64,000 bases of DNA from the NCBI RefSeq assembly GCF_019649055.1, contig NW_026570226.1:248001-312000 (forward strand), read 5' to 3'. The DNA comes from Paramacrobiotus metropolitanus (lineage: Eukaryota; Tardigrada; Eutardigrada; Parachela; Macrobiotidae). Below, piece by piece: positions 49,708-61,323 of the stretch (position 1 is its first letter; each line of letters opens with the position of its first letter). The translations under genes and the position numbers were made by a program. The notes under the pieces are model-generated. The model saw only the letters and a program-made list of their open reading frames with translations. It was not told the origin of the DNA and did no database searches.

Positions 49708-50534
49708 TGTAGTGTAGAGAGTATAAAATCAGTTCAGACTCACTCGTGCAGATAGCAGCAAAATGAATATTATAGCTGCAAGAAATAAGTTCGTTTCGAA
49801 ATTATATACTAACTGCGCCCATGTTTCACTTTCACAAAATTGCTCATGTAATCTCACGTGGTACAAAAGCTTTCATGAAACGCAGGCGTATGAAAATTTT
49901 AGTCAGAATTAGCCAAAAAAGCAAAATCTCGCTGTTTACGTTGACAAAAATATTGTATCGCCTGCGTGATCAACCTTGAAATTTGGCGAAACGTAAGAAT
50001 TTTGCCACTTGAGTTTTACCAGAGTTCGACCGGGTCATCTCGCAGGGTTTGACGAAAGAAAATTTCTTCGTCGAGTTAAACTACAAAATAAACAAAGGCG
50101 TAAGAAATACTATTAAAAGAAAAAAGTATTTCCGTGTTAGTTGTGTGTACCGTAGGTAGTGTTTAATGCACGCGCAAATCTCCGTCCAGTAAGTAAGGGC
50201 ACGCTTCGCAGTACGGCATTTTTATAACCGACATTATTTTTCCGGTGCTCCTGTATAATATTATCTTACAATAATTGAAAATGCGCATTGTCATGATTAA
50301 ATTCTATGTAAAAATTATTATAATGTATTTTTAACGTATTAATTTTTATATTAACTTTATTATCTGATTAAGCATTATATTATTATTCATAATTAGTAAT
50401 TTTATTATTATTGTAAATTTTGTTATTGTATGTTATTTCTTACGTGAATTTTATTATTTGATTAAGCTGTTATTATTGTATTGTGTAATACACAAGAAAC
50501 TTACAGTACGTTACGCTCTCCTAATAAAAACGTA
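49708..50534. other. Intergenic, strongly AT-rich
   Basis: Promoter side of the secreted gene (-). From about 50260 to 50490 the DNA is low-complexity TTATTA/ATTAAT sequence. No gene recognised. Confidence 0.5.
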
Positions 50535-50580
50535 CTCGTACTAATTTAGAATGGCTGCTCGTACTAATTTAGAATGGCTG
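50535..50580. repeat. 23-bp tandem duplication upstream of CYB5R
   Basis: Identical units 50535-50557 and 50558-50580, each starting CTCGTACTAATTTAG. An ATG at 50551 spans the duplication and opens a short frame (see findings). Confidence 0.85.
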
Positions 50581-50789
50581 GGCATACATAAAAAAATTGC
50601 TGTGGCAACAAGTGTCCACAGTAGCCAGGTAATACTATCTTTGACCACGTGGTTTTCGCTAATTGTAATGTCCGCGCAATCCGTGACCACACCCATGTAT
50701 AAATGCCGATCCCGTTTCGTTTGCAGCTTTTAAGGTTATGACCCGTATAACGCCCACACCGAATTCCTCATCCATGACTCGAATGGAAT

Positions 50790-52504
50790 ATGTTCCAGAA
50801 GGTTACCGGAAGCTTTTCATTTCAAGTGTGTAGGAAGTTACAAAGTGCTGACTCAAGTGCAACTCTTATCACACTCGCTGGCCCCGCGGTCCGTATTCCC
50901 ATTAAATTCATCGAAAAAAAACCACTAACTGCTGACACCAAGAGATTCCGCTTCGCCCTACCGTCCGCTGATCATTCGCTGGGGATACCCATTGGAAATT
51001 TCATTCAGTTGACGGTTACAGTCGACGGCAAACAGGAAACACGATCATACACACCCATTTCCACCAACGAAGACAGAGGTGAAAATTGGCACATGACATA
51101 TAATTATTTTCATTCACTTACTTATTTGATATACTTTGCTTAATTCACGCAAAATTCCTTTGGCTGTTTTACTTCCCTCATTGCGCTTGCTCCATGATTT
51201 ATCATGGTACTGCTGCGCATAAACTTAATTTTCGAAAAAAATGCGAATATATGGAAAAGTTCCAGGAAAAATTTCGAAATATTTATATCAAGATGTTTTT
51301 CAATTGCTTAAAAAGACACAATATCAAATTTTTATAGACGATAAATTTTTATAGGACACATAGATCTGGCGATCAAAATTTATCCCCCGACAATTCAAAA
51401 TCCTCGTGGGGGAATCGTGACACAGTATTTGGATCAGCTGAAAAAGGGTGACGAAGTACTGATGAGCGGACCTCTTGGGTTATTGCGGTACAACGGACAT
51501 GGGACGTTTTTGATTTCATCCGGCCGGTTTTCTCTAGGCACAGCGAAAACTTTCATGGAGCTTGGTAGGAAAAATATTCTGAAACTGTGGTACAAGTTCC
51601 TACGTTCTGGTGATGCTACACTGTACAAGTACATTGCGCGAATTCGGTCGCTTGTAGGTATGCTTTGTGGTGGTTCCGGTGTTACTGCCATGATTCCAAT
51701 ATTACGCACGATGTTAAAGGAAGACGACGAAAAGCCCCAATGTTCCCTGGTCTATTCGAACGTCACGGACCGCGATATTATTATGCAGGATGAGTTGAGC
51801 AGCTTATCGTCCAAACATAGAAAACGATTAAAAGTATGGTACACGGTGGAAAGGCCAACTAAGACCAACTGGAAATACGGTGTCGGCCGCATTAACGATA
51901 AGGTCATCCAGACATTCATGCCAGTACCGGCAGCAGGAGTACTGGGTAAGTTAATATTATGGTACACACACATTTAAGATTTTTACAGCTACTGTCTCAT
52001 TTCGTGCTGTTTTATTCTCAGGAAAGTGTTCATTTAGTTGCCGTATTTATGCAGTACTTGCTGTATCATTAATTTACTGTGAACATTTGTAGCCAGCTGA
52101 GAGCCTTCTTACGTAAGCTCGACAATCGACATATTAATTTTTCGTAACTTCCAAAAAGTCAACAGCAGTATGCTATGTTCTATAATCGCAAAATTGTTTA
52201 CAACTACTGTGATAATTTTGTTCAACTTCTACTGTTCTAAGTACGTCGAGTACAGAAGAACCCTTACCATTAGATGACTATGGAAGATATAAGTGTATTC
52301 TGTATGCGCGCACGATTTCGGTTATATTAGGCTGGATAAATACTCGATTGACTGGATTTGGTAATTTTCTTACTGTTAGCAGAAAACAATATTTTTGTAG
52401 TTTTGGTGTGTGGTCCACGACCTATGGTGGCTGCTTGCAAGGCTCTTCTACTGGATCTCCATTATACCAATGAGATGATTTTTATATTTTCCAATCCGCC
52501 GTAG
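50790..52504 (+). CDS. CYB5R: NADH-cytochrome b5 reductase
   Basis: Exons 50790-51078, 51355-51945 and 52383-52504 join to 333 residues (human CYB5R3 about 301). The enzyme moves electrons from NADH through FAD to cytochrome b5 for fatty-acid desaturation and other reductions. Seen: FIEKKPLTADTKRFRFALPS; the FAD motif RSYTPIS; IKIYPP; the flavin/NADH loop GGIVTQYL; GPLGLLRYNGHGTF; the NADH-binding GMLCGGSGVTAMIP; LKVWYTVERP; and CGPRPM near the C-terminus. About 32 extra residues sit between GTFLISSG and LVGMLCGG compared with vertebrates, all in open frame. The N-terminus is uncertain: ATG 50790 lacks an obvious membrane anchor, and an upstream exon at about 50551-50628 could be joined instead. 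Confidence 0.9.
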
Positions 52505-53112
52505 AGCCGCATTTGATAAGTACTTCACCTATTTCAGAAAACTGTCGGCAGTCGGTGATTGGTTTATGCCTGCGTGGTTGTAAAAACTACTTGATTTAAA
52601 TCGTCATTTTATTTTGTTGTGCAGCGTTATTGAACGGTGAAACGTTATGTGCGATATTAAAGTTCTTTTTCTGGTTCTGAATTGTTGTTAAAACTGAAAT
52701 TAAAAATCCTGTGAATGCGTATCACTGCCATGTCTTAGTTGTTAATAAGAAACTGCAAAGCGATGACGACGATAACAGTTCTGATTTAATCGCGAATCCG
52801 CGGTGCAATTTCGCCGATTTATTTTCCAACTGGCTCTAAGCAAACTAGGGTTCAGAACGATAAAAACAAGCACCTTCCACAAAATGTGCAGTTGTACAAA
52901 TACATCATCAGCCGGCAACAACAAACAGAAGTGCAAGTATTACATTTAACAAAGACCTAGTGAAAACATTATTCCATGGTTAAGAAATGCTACGCTTCAA
53001 AACGGATGTGACGTGTCAGAATCCATGCGTGCCACAAAATACCATTTCTCCCTCTTCGAGATCCAAAACAATCCCACAAACACAATACCGCGCAGATCGC
53101 CGCTGACGAGTT
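52505..53112. other. Convergent intergenic region
   Basis: 3' UTRs of CYB5R (+) and LSM3 (-). Nothing else recognised. Confidence 0.5.
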
Positions 53113-53680
53113 TCAGGAGCCTCTGGTGGGAGGACTAATCAAAATGACACCGTCGCCTCGCACAAACAGCATAGGAATCTTGCGCGAGTTTTCCTACAAG
53201 TGACAAAACCATGCATCTCCATACTCAAAAGCCAAGCAAATTGTCCTTTTTAAGGCAACCACACACTGACAGACAAACCTTGTAGATTTCTTCATACGTT
53301 TCGGGATCGACTTCCGTTACGGTGATCGTTTCGTTCACATCTCCAAGAATCATATTTAAATGCTGATCGTATGCCTACAATGCGTTACTGTACAGTGCAA
53401 TCCGCGCTTTTCTGGTCTGCGTAATCATGAAGATCAATCCTTACGTAAAGCGTTCCCGTCAGTTCGCGATCATGGCGCATCTTCACGTAGATTTTCTCGT
53501 CCAAGCATAATCGCACGAGATCCAAAGGTTCCTCCACTTCTCCTAACTAACAAACAGCAATCATTTCACGATACTCTTTCAGAATGGCGGTGACTGAGTC
53601 AGTACACCATCCTATAGTACCCATGCTAACAGACTTCGTACCTGTTGGTCTCCCGCGCCTTCCAAGCCGCCAGTAGCCAT
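53113..53680 (-). CDS. LSM3: LSM3, U6 snRNA-associated Sm-like protein
   Basis: Four short exons in reading order, 53680-53642, 53546-53445, 53374-53279 and 53193-53113, join in phase 0 throughout to 105 residues (human 102). LSM3 is a subunit of the LSM2-8 ring on U6 snRNA and of the LSM1-7 ring in mRNA decay. Seen: [20 protein letters not shown] (Sm1, start), [37 protein letters not shown], and the Sm2 motif [17 protein letters not shown]. Each junction falls inside a conserved block, so the splice sites are well supported. The first 13 residues are Gly-rich and variable, as in other animals. Confidence 0.96.
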
Positions 53681-54678
53681 TTTTTCGCAATCGAGGAAGC
53701 TCGCGCTTGAGAGAAAGATAAATGCAGATATAATTAACTGGTAATAATGTATAATCACCAACACACGTTTAGGAATAGAGTTTTCCCTGAAGCCTCAGCT
53801 AGCTTGTTTTTTTTTAAATGAGAAAAATTCAAAAATTAATGACGAAGGAGTCGGAAGGACGAACTACTTTTTAAATTTCCCAGTTCCAGGTGGAAAAATG
53901 CAAAGGTACGACTAATCCACTAAACGCTCGTACTGGGCGGCTAGTAAGAGAGCCGGTTATTGCTTCGACTCGCAAGTCGCAAGTTCCGCAACTGGTGGTC
54001 GCATTCAGAAAAAAATTGTGTTCCAATACTAGTACATTCTACACATTCTACATGAGTGGACACTATCCCAAATTAATGCAGAAAATAATGAGAAAAAGTT
54101 CAAAAAGATGCTTTACATTATTATTAGTAATTTATTAGAAACTTGACATATCTGCACACCGATTCGAAACAAAATACCGATTCGATTCCGACTGTCAAAT
54201 CTCTCTGCCCGGTGGCTGTCTGGCTGATTCTGCTTTCGGACGAATCGGAATCCAGTTTTGCAGCTTTTTCAATATTTGTTGCTTTAATTAACCCTTTAAA
54301 GTTCAGCTTTTGTTATGGGTTTGACACAAGTTTTTTAAAACTAGTGTCGGAGTAGGAGCAGTTTTAGACAATTGTGATATTCGATATGCACTTACGATAA
54401 ATGGATATCCACTATTATCCAGCAAAAATCTATAGTAGCTCTTTATTTTAATGTCATTTCGACTATCCAGTATCCAACGCGAAAAAAACACCAAAGATCA
54501 CTCAAAAATCATGCTAACAACAAGAATCAGCGACCACAAGTCGGCAAAATGTCGCAGAACTGATCGACACGACATTTACAATCAATCAATCAACTTCAAC
54601 TACAAAAAATTCGAAGGCAACTAAAAAATCGCATATTATAGCATATAAAAACAGAAAATTAGCTGCAGGTCGAGCAAT
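53681..54678. other. Intergenic between LSM3 and myotrophin
   Basis: LSM3 promoter and myotrophin 3' UTR. A simple ACATTCT duplication near 54040 is the only pattern seen. Confidence 0.5.
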
Positions 54679-55841
54679 TCAGGAAGTCTGCAGTAGGTCT
54701 TTTATTTCCTTTTTATCGGCGCAATCAATATATTTAGTTCCATCTGGCGATTTACCGTCTGGTTTTGCACCCTATAAAAACAAAAAATCCAGAAGTATTA
54801 CAATCAACATACAGCATACTGTACAAATACTGTTTTTTCTGATTGTGAGCGAAAACAAGGTTCACCGGAAAAATGAAACGCGTTCGTAGCATGATCAGAT
54901 ACACAACACACACAAATAGTCACTGGTCATACAGTAGCACTTTGTGTGAAAGTACAAAAAGGTATAATTCTTACATTGTAAGCCATTTAACCCTTTGAAG
55001 TGAAATTGAACTTTAATAAGTACTCGTACTCATAATGCGAGTACAAACTAATGGTAAGTACCAAACAAAACGGTATTATAACAGAAACACTTCCACTATG
55101 CTTTCCTGATCGGGGATCCCATTGAATACTTCATAAAATTAATGAACAATTATGGAAACTCTTGCCAACCTTTTGTAAGAGAAGTTTAACACATTCAGTG
55201 TGTCCTTCCCAAATAGCTGCCAACAAGGCACTGATTCCGTGTTTATCCACAGCATTGACATCCGCTCCCTTGGATATTAGGTATTCAATCACCTCGCGCT
55301 GTCCGTAATCAGCAGCGAAATGTATAGGGGGACGACCATCAATAGGCTGCCTTATGTCAACACCCTAGGTATTTCAATTTAATTTAAACAAACACCACAT
55401 CACGGCAATCATCTTTAACAATGTCAACATAATTAATAAGGCATTATTTGAAACAAATAGTCGCACAGATTCTTAGTACTGTCTCCTCGTTAAACTCTCT
55501 TCTATGATCACAAACTGTAAGCCCAAAAATCGAATTTACGTAAGCAAATAAATTGTATATTATTAACGCGCTTCACTTCGGAGTTCGGATGATCGTGCTG
55601 CAGTTGCGAGCACAAAAATCAAAACACAATATTACTGTTATTATTATTTTGAAACTTTACTGAACAACAAGTAATCTCCGCCAAGCGTTGCTTTAAGGAG
55701 CAATTCTTCACAAAGTCAGATCGAGACCCAAGTTTCGTGCGAAAGGACGATGAATACCTTTTTTTCGACGAAATCACGGATGCTGTCCAAATCTCCATTC
55801 TTCAGACTCCAGGTAAGAGACTGATGGTCGACGTCTCCCAT
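54679..55841 (-). CDS. MTPN: Myotrophin (V-1), ankyrin-repeat protein
   Basis: Exons 55841-55758, 55364-55170 and 54771-54679 join in phase 0 to 123 residues (human 118). Seen: LTWSLKNGDLDSIRDFVEKK (first ankyrin helix pair), IDGRPPIHFAADYGQREVIE (second repeat), LISKGADVNAVDKHGISALL, AAIWEGHTECVKLLLQ (third repeat), and the capping segment GAKPDGKSPDG to DLLQTS. Myotrophin binds actin capping protein and blocks its access to barbed ends; it also touches NF-kB in vertebrates. All three exon boundaries coincide with ankyrin-repeat boundaries. The ATG opens the only frame giving the conserved start. Confidence 0.95.
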
Positions 55842-56088
55842 GATGGATGAATATCAAAATATTTATAAGTATGACTAGTCACTAGTCACTAGTCTACACT
55901 CAAAACACGGACGGATCGATATTCTGAAAATTTTCTCACTTGTCCCTTGCTACCGTTAGAAACTTTTGATTAATGAGACATCGAAAATTGACTGGTTAAT
56001 AAAACGATCACTACTTCTACTTCTACAGGTAATATTTCAAAAAGTTTAGACTAAAGTCTAAAACCTAAAATTTTGAACGGTGGGTTAT
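55842..56088. promoter_or_regulatory. Myotrophin upstream region with 7-bp triplet repeat
   Basis: ACTAGTC is repeated three times in tandem at 55874-55894, 33-53 bases upstream of the myotrophin ATG. A small plus-strand frame begins at 56089, so this could be a two-way promoter. Confidence 0.4.
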
Positions 56089-56251
56089 GATGGATCGTAC
56101 TCTTTTCGACAAACCAAGCTATGGTATTGGTGGTGCTCCAGTCAGTTCCACGCGTACGATTAAACAGGGCATTATTGTGCGCCGTCACCGCTCGCCATGG
56201 GCTGGCGGTTTATGGATAAGTGACGTCACCGCGAAAAGCGCCAAAAATTAA
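56089..56251 (+). CDS. Small ORF divergent from myotrophin
   Basis: ATG ATG at 56089 opens a frame of 54 codons (stop 56249-56251) with a balanced composition and a basic stretch (GIIVRRHRSPWAGG). It has no signal peptide or membrane segment and no family I recognise. It may be a first exon, a micropeptide or chance. Confidence 0.25.
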
Positions 56252-56851
56252 AGTCGTTGTTTTTTGCTTACGAATTAAGGAAAAAAAGCAGTTAAATTTT
56301 CCACAGTTTTATTGTGTTTATGTTTCAAGAGTAAGGAAGTACATACTTGTAGCCCACCACGTCATCAGTGCTGCCATTAAACTAAGCCATACGACCCATA
56401 TCAGTGGCCGTTGACAACATCATTGGTCGCAGCATAAACTAAAGACACATCCCGTGACATCCGCAAAAAGAATTCGCTATGATACTTACGAGTTACGAAT
56501 ACGCGTACGTGAGAATTGAAGATTTAAAGCAACCAAAATTGTGCGACAACCATTTGCATTTTTTCAAGATACCATTCTGTGGTTATGTTATACTTTATGT
56601 GATCAGTATTATTTTATTTATTTGGGTTCTGCCTCACTTATTATTATTGAACAGTCACCGTTTTGCGGTTCGTTCGTATAATTATACAGTATCGTAAAGC
56701 TGAATTTGTAGCACAAAGTTTTGGTTGCAACAACAACCTTTAGAAAATCGAAAATCATTAATATTTCGGTTCAAATCCGTTCATAGTAAACCTATGAATG
56801 GAACCGGTTAAGCTAAATTCCCGGAATAAAATAACATGTACACTGACTGGC
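56252..56851. other. Intergenic DNA 3' of the lipocalin gene
   Basis: Includes the 3' UTR of the lipocalin gene (-); TTTATT (AATAAA on the minus strand) occurs near 56612. An imperfect hairpin of about 10-base arms lies at about 56777-56801. No gene recognised. Confidence 0.45.
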
Positions 56852-59001
56852 TTAGGTTGCTTTTCCTGATCGATTTTGTTCTGTTAACAATTTCGTAATG
56901 CCGTGCAACACCTTCGCCACATCCGATGGTAAATCTTGGGAACAGGATGGGAGCGGCAGCCAGTTGGCGAAATTCAGGTCACGAGTACCCAAACAAAACG
57001 GCTGCAGTGCTTTGTTGACTGTTGCACGAATATGGTCTCGCATCGTTTGGTTGAGGTTGCGAGGATCGATTCGTGTCGACAACCGAAAGAATGCTTCATC
57101 GCACAAGCCGGTTTTTGGGTTCGGCTTGTTGCAGCGGTAAGATAATTCCATTGTTTCGTAATCGACGGCCAGGATGGTATAGACTATCTTTTCGGGATTT
57201 CCTGTAACATTAACCCGAGTATACATATTAGGGACGCCGACAGTTGAGCAAGTTTTGTTAAATTTGTAATTGCTTAAACAAATATCAAGGCTATCACGCA
57301 TCACGCATGTGAAATGTACCTTGATTATTGATCCGCGGGTTGATCAGTGGTGTGGCGATTTTCCGTCCATCCGCGGTTAGGTTAGATTGTTCGAAGATTG
57401 CCACGCATTTTGCAGTGCTTGCTATAGCGCCGTTGTATTGAAACACGTTGAAACTGGTCACGAGACCCCAGTTGTTCGTTTCCGGCAACACAGAAAATCC
57501 CAGCGGAGTATAAATGTTTATTGTGTTTGACATTGGACGGAGGCCAGGCAATCTATTCATATATTCGAACCATCCGCCCATCATCTAACAATCACATTAA
57601 CGTTGACGGACCGGAAGAACTTAAGAACTGTTACTGTAAATCTGTAAATCGATTTTAATTTTTTCCTGTACAGTTTTACCAAAAACTGTACAATCCATTA
57701 AAACTAAAGGTATAATTTAAAATTCATTATACTGTTTGTAACTTTTGCACTTGGTGCACGTGCTGTCCAATGTACAGGCGCATTACGTTAATTATGAACC
57801 CAACTCTACGAGTATTTACACAAATTTGTACACAGCTATCAAAATATTATTTTTTTTCTCTATGCATTCGGAATCGGGGAAAACCATAATTCTAAATATT
57901 TCAAAATAAAAAATCTTGCAGGAAAAGGCTAATTGATAAATTTGTTTACGCTGTAGTGACCTTAGCGAAAACAATAGGCACGCCTGGGACCGATGCCGGT
58001 ATTCCACAGCCGGAGGATGTTGCACGTCCACCATTAATATTACTCTGACTGCCGTTTTGGTTGACATTAATGAGCGCTTTTTGTGCTGTCGACTGTGTCG
58101 GCGCCGGCATACCGGCAGAATATCTTCTGTTGTCGCTCATAGCATCCGTTGCAGCTGCAACGGGAACCGCTGTAGCACCGACTGTCATCTGAGCTAGCGC
58201 ACTCGACGATACGTAGCTTCCACCGGAAGCATAAGGACCGTACGCGTTGTAGCGGTTACCGTTATCTGTAATTTGACCACTGCTCAACCCCGATCCACTT
58301 TGCATATACGATGGCCCTGCACCGGCATTACTGGTGGCCACAAGTGACCCTGCCTGTTGTTGTTCACTACCCGCTGGACTTGCGTTTGGCATAGACGCTG
58401 AGGCACTATCCGGCTGATTGTAACTGTTACTTCCAAAGTGGTTGTAACTATTCCCGTACGACACCAGAGCGCCACTGGGTGACGAAGTTGTGGTCGGCGT
58501 CTCGGTTGAGGCTGGAGTTGTCTGACCGTTGGTTTGCAGTTGTTCGACAATTTGCTGCAGTGCGGTTAAGAGAAGGGAGAAGTCTATTTTAGAGAAATCG
58601 AAACTGATGGTCTGGGTGATGGCCGGTGCGGATGTAATGGTGTCACCCATTGTCAGTGCGGCTCCAAATTCAGTGTCCGTTTCCGATCCCGCACTATCAG
58701 TGGTTGTCGTGCCGACATAAGAATTTAAGTACGAACTGGCCATACCGGAATTGGGCGCAAATCCTCCTTGTAATGATACGAGATTTCCATAGCTCTGCGT
58801 TGTGGTGTCGGCATTCCAGAATGACGGAGCGGCATACGAGGATGCTCCGCTGTACCCCATGGCGGACGCGCTGTCGGTGGCTCCGAGTCCTGTCTGATCG
58901 TATGTTGGTTGGGATGATGTGAGATTGTACCCAGCGTGCAACGATAATAAAAGTGTAGAAACAAAATTTTCTAAACATTTCGTAAGATCGTTCCACATCA
59001 T
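56852..59001 (-). CDS. Lipocalin with a ~320-residue low-complexity N-terminal extension
   Basis: Exons in reading order, 59001-57961, 57584-57320 and 57201-56852, join in phase to 551 residues. Exon 1 begins with a likely signal peptide (FVSTLLLSLHAGYN) and runs through a region rich in Ser, Gly, Ala, Thr, Gln and Tyr, with a single aliphatic helix-like segment (FSKIDFSLLLTALQQIVEQL). It ends SSGCGIPASVPGVPIVFAK, the leader of a lipocalin. Exon 2 supplies the signature G-x-W (MMGGWFEYMNRLPG) and strand motifs. Exon 3 has ILAVDYETMELSYRC, the conserved third block, and further cysteines. Lipocalins carry small hydrophobic ligands; the extension could be a matrix, mucin-like or self-assembling segment. 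The exon 1/2 junction is supported by the lipocalin match across it. The 118-base intron 2 is the weak point: its sequence also reads as protein apart from a 7-base duplication. Confidence 0.7.
57293..57306. repeat. 7-bp tandem duplication in lipocalin intron 2
   Basis: ATCACGC at 57293-57299 is repeated at 57300-57306. Removing one copy would merge the two long minus-strand frames on either side. Confidence 0.9.
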
Positions 59002-60290
59002 TAATCTGACATTAGCGATGACCTTTCCGTAAATTACAGTACTTGTGAAATAGTGGTGCGTCTAATTTGTTCGCCAAGATTCTACAATTTCGGAGGGTAA
59101 GACACTAAGACCAGTGCCGATCTCATCAAGCTTGTAGAAACATTAGAAATCCGTTTGATTGTTGCATTTTTGGCAATTGGTATGGCACGCATGCAATCGT
59201 ACTATTCATGCATATGCAAATACGAGATCACCGGATGATTCACAGTAGTCACATAAATTTCATGTTATTTCTAAAAACATGATTATTTTCTTACAAATTC
59301 GATCTTGGTGACGTTCTGCTCACATAAAGTGCGAAAGATGTTTAATATCAACAGGTGTTCGTTTAGTTTACGATCCACTGTTTTACAGCGAAGGATCACT
59401 GCAACCGTACGTATAAACTGTAACTTCGTTAAAACATTTTGAATGAGTTCTAACATGTTCATCGTTCCTCGCATACGAGATGTAAAAAAAAGGTGGTATG
59501 CAGTGGTTTAAACCAGAAACTTTGCATGGTGATCAAACTGCTTTTTCCTGTGCGACCTATGTTAGCAGTGACCACAGTGACGTCAGTGACCTATCGTAAA
59601 AAAACATTGAAACGAAAATATTAATAATGGTAACGAAATAACTCAGTAATACTGTTGCTGGACAAGTACATATTTCTCGCTCGCTGCTTTTCCGCACCAC
59701 AGTTGTAATTTTCCATTTAAACTAGAACATTTTAGCGTTTTCCTGCTCCTTCATTAATACTGGGCAAAATACAACAAATCGCTAAGTTCAGTTCGTTTAT
59801 GCTGTGTTTGCTTGGGCCGGTTGCAATGAACTGCCCACGGCTAACGTACTAAAATCATTTCGATCAATATCAAAGACAATTGTTGGTTGTTTTAAACTGC
59901 ATCAATAATTGAGTCGAATATTTGCACGGAAATGCTGGACAATGTGGGTACCATATAAGCCAGTAGCTGTGTTAACGCGCCATTAAAATTAGAGTTTATT
60001 TCCGGTTATAATTTTTTGTTGAGTTTGCGTGTGCTTGCGCATCACCATACAATCAGCGCTTACGTTTACATTTACTTCTCGTGGTCTACAAGAAAACTCC
60101 TCCACCATCAGTGCCCGGAACCGGAAGCCCATAACGCAAAATGCTGTTCTATCCCTTTACGCCAAAATTTCTTCTAGTGAAGTGCGTTTTTTGTTGGGTG
60201 AGATTATTATCCTTGCATGCGTTCAACTTCACGCTAATACCCATCGGCAAAAGACTGGAAATTCTAACTTCAACAACGACTGTTCCAGTA
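59002..60290. other. Divergent intergenic region
   Basis: Upstream DNA of the lipocalin gene (-) and the orphan gene (+). A minus-strand frame at 59283-59474 has a leucine-rich stretch but no splice partners or family match. Nothing else recognised. Confidence 0.45.
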
Positions 60291-61323
60291 ATGTCCACAG
60301 AATATTCGGATAAAAGTATTGAAGACCTTCTTGGTAGTAAGTTGCACACGACGCTGACAAAATTAATTTTTAAAAAAGGATTAATACTGTGATCGTATCG
60401 ATGCATACTCGTACTTGTACAGATTGCAGTATGTTGATATTCCAAATGCTGAAACAATTATAGCAATGCAGCGAATGCACTACTTGAAGTACTGCAATTA
60501 GCTTACGAGGAAAACGACGGTACTATTATAAGCCACATCTGTCCAATTCAAATTTTGTCGCTCAGAAATAAAGCGAGGGGTTTTAAGTGGAATTCCTATT
60601 CCGACTATGTATCCTCTGCAACCCAGCAGCACTATCACTCCTGTTACGGACCCCGGTGACCTTCTCGCGCAGTCCCCGAACCAAAAAGGCAGTGAACGCT
60701 TAGAATACTTCAACAGAGAATCAGCCAGTAAGCCAGCCCATCTGCTTGTCGCTAACCCCAAAGAGGCACATTCCGACAGCATGGAACCGATGGCCAGCAA
60801 CTCGGTTTTCAACCGCTATGTACCGTTATCTCCAAATCCGATCTCGGGAAAATCTCCTGCACAGTTTTCGGCTGGACAGCCCAATTATAGCCCCGCCCAG
60901 TTTATGCCGGAGAAGGATAGTTCTGCTTCGTTGTTATCGAAATTCCAAGCCTTAGGACAACCGGGATTACTGAATACATTGAATATTACGTTCACTTCCG
61001 GTCAGAATAAAATGAACGGCGCTCAAAGCAACGCACTCTCCAAGGATCCTGCTACACCGTTGTTTGGAAATACCAACTTTTTTAGTCCTCTCCAGACAGA
61101 AGTATCGCGGAATCCATTCGGAAATGCCTTTATGGCATTTAATGGAGCCGGTGCGAAACCGGCTATTACCACCGTAAATCGTGATAAATGGGACGGCAGC
61201 TCCGCGAGTGATGGTTTAATCTGGAAGAATCTTTTTGACAGGACTATATCTAATACTGTCGAAGAAGAACCGAATACTTTACACATTGCAAACCATAATC
61301 CTAACTGTAACACGAAAGCATGA
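60291..61323 (+). CDS. Orphan disordered Ser/Pro/Asn-rich protein
   Basis: Proposed exons 60291-60336 and 60533-61323 join in phase 1 to 278 residues. Exon 1 (MSTEYSDKSIEDLLG) ends in a GTAAGT donor. Exon 2 is open upstream of an internal ATG at 60607, which is the fallback start giving 238 residues. The protein is polar and Pro/Ser/Asn-rich with no signal peptide or membrane segment. Features seen: a repeated SPAQF (in KSPAQFSAG and YSPAQFMPE), an NPF tripeptide (RNPFGNAF) of the kind bound by EH domains, and a C-terminal Trp-containing segment (DGLIWKNLFDRTI). I do not recognise the family. Confidence 0.5.

Noticed and set aside
57291-57320. A 29-base intron joining the two lipocalin frames
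   Set aside because: Far shorter than any other intron here, and the resulting frame hits a stop; the 118-base alternative fits better.
59283-59474. Minus-strand leucine-rich frame upstream of the lipocalin gene
   Set aside because: No signal, splice partner or family match; probably chance in AT-rich DNA.
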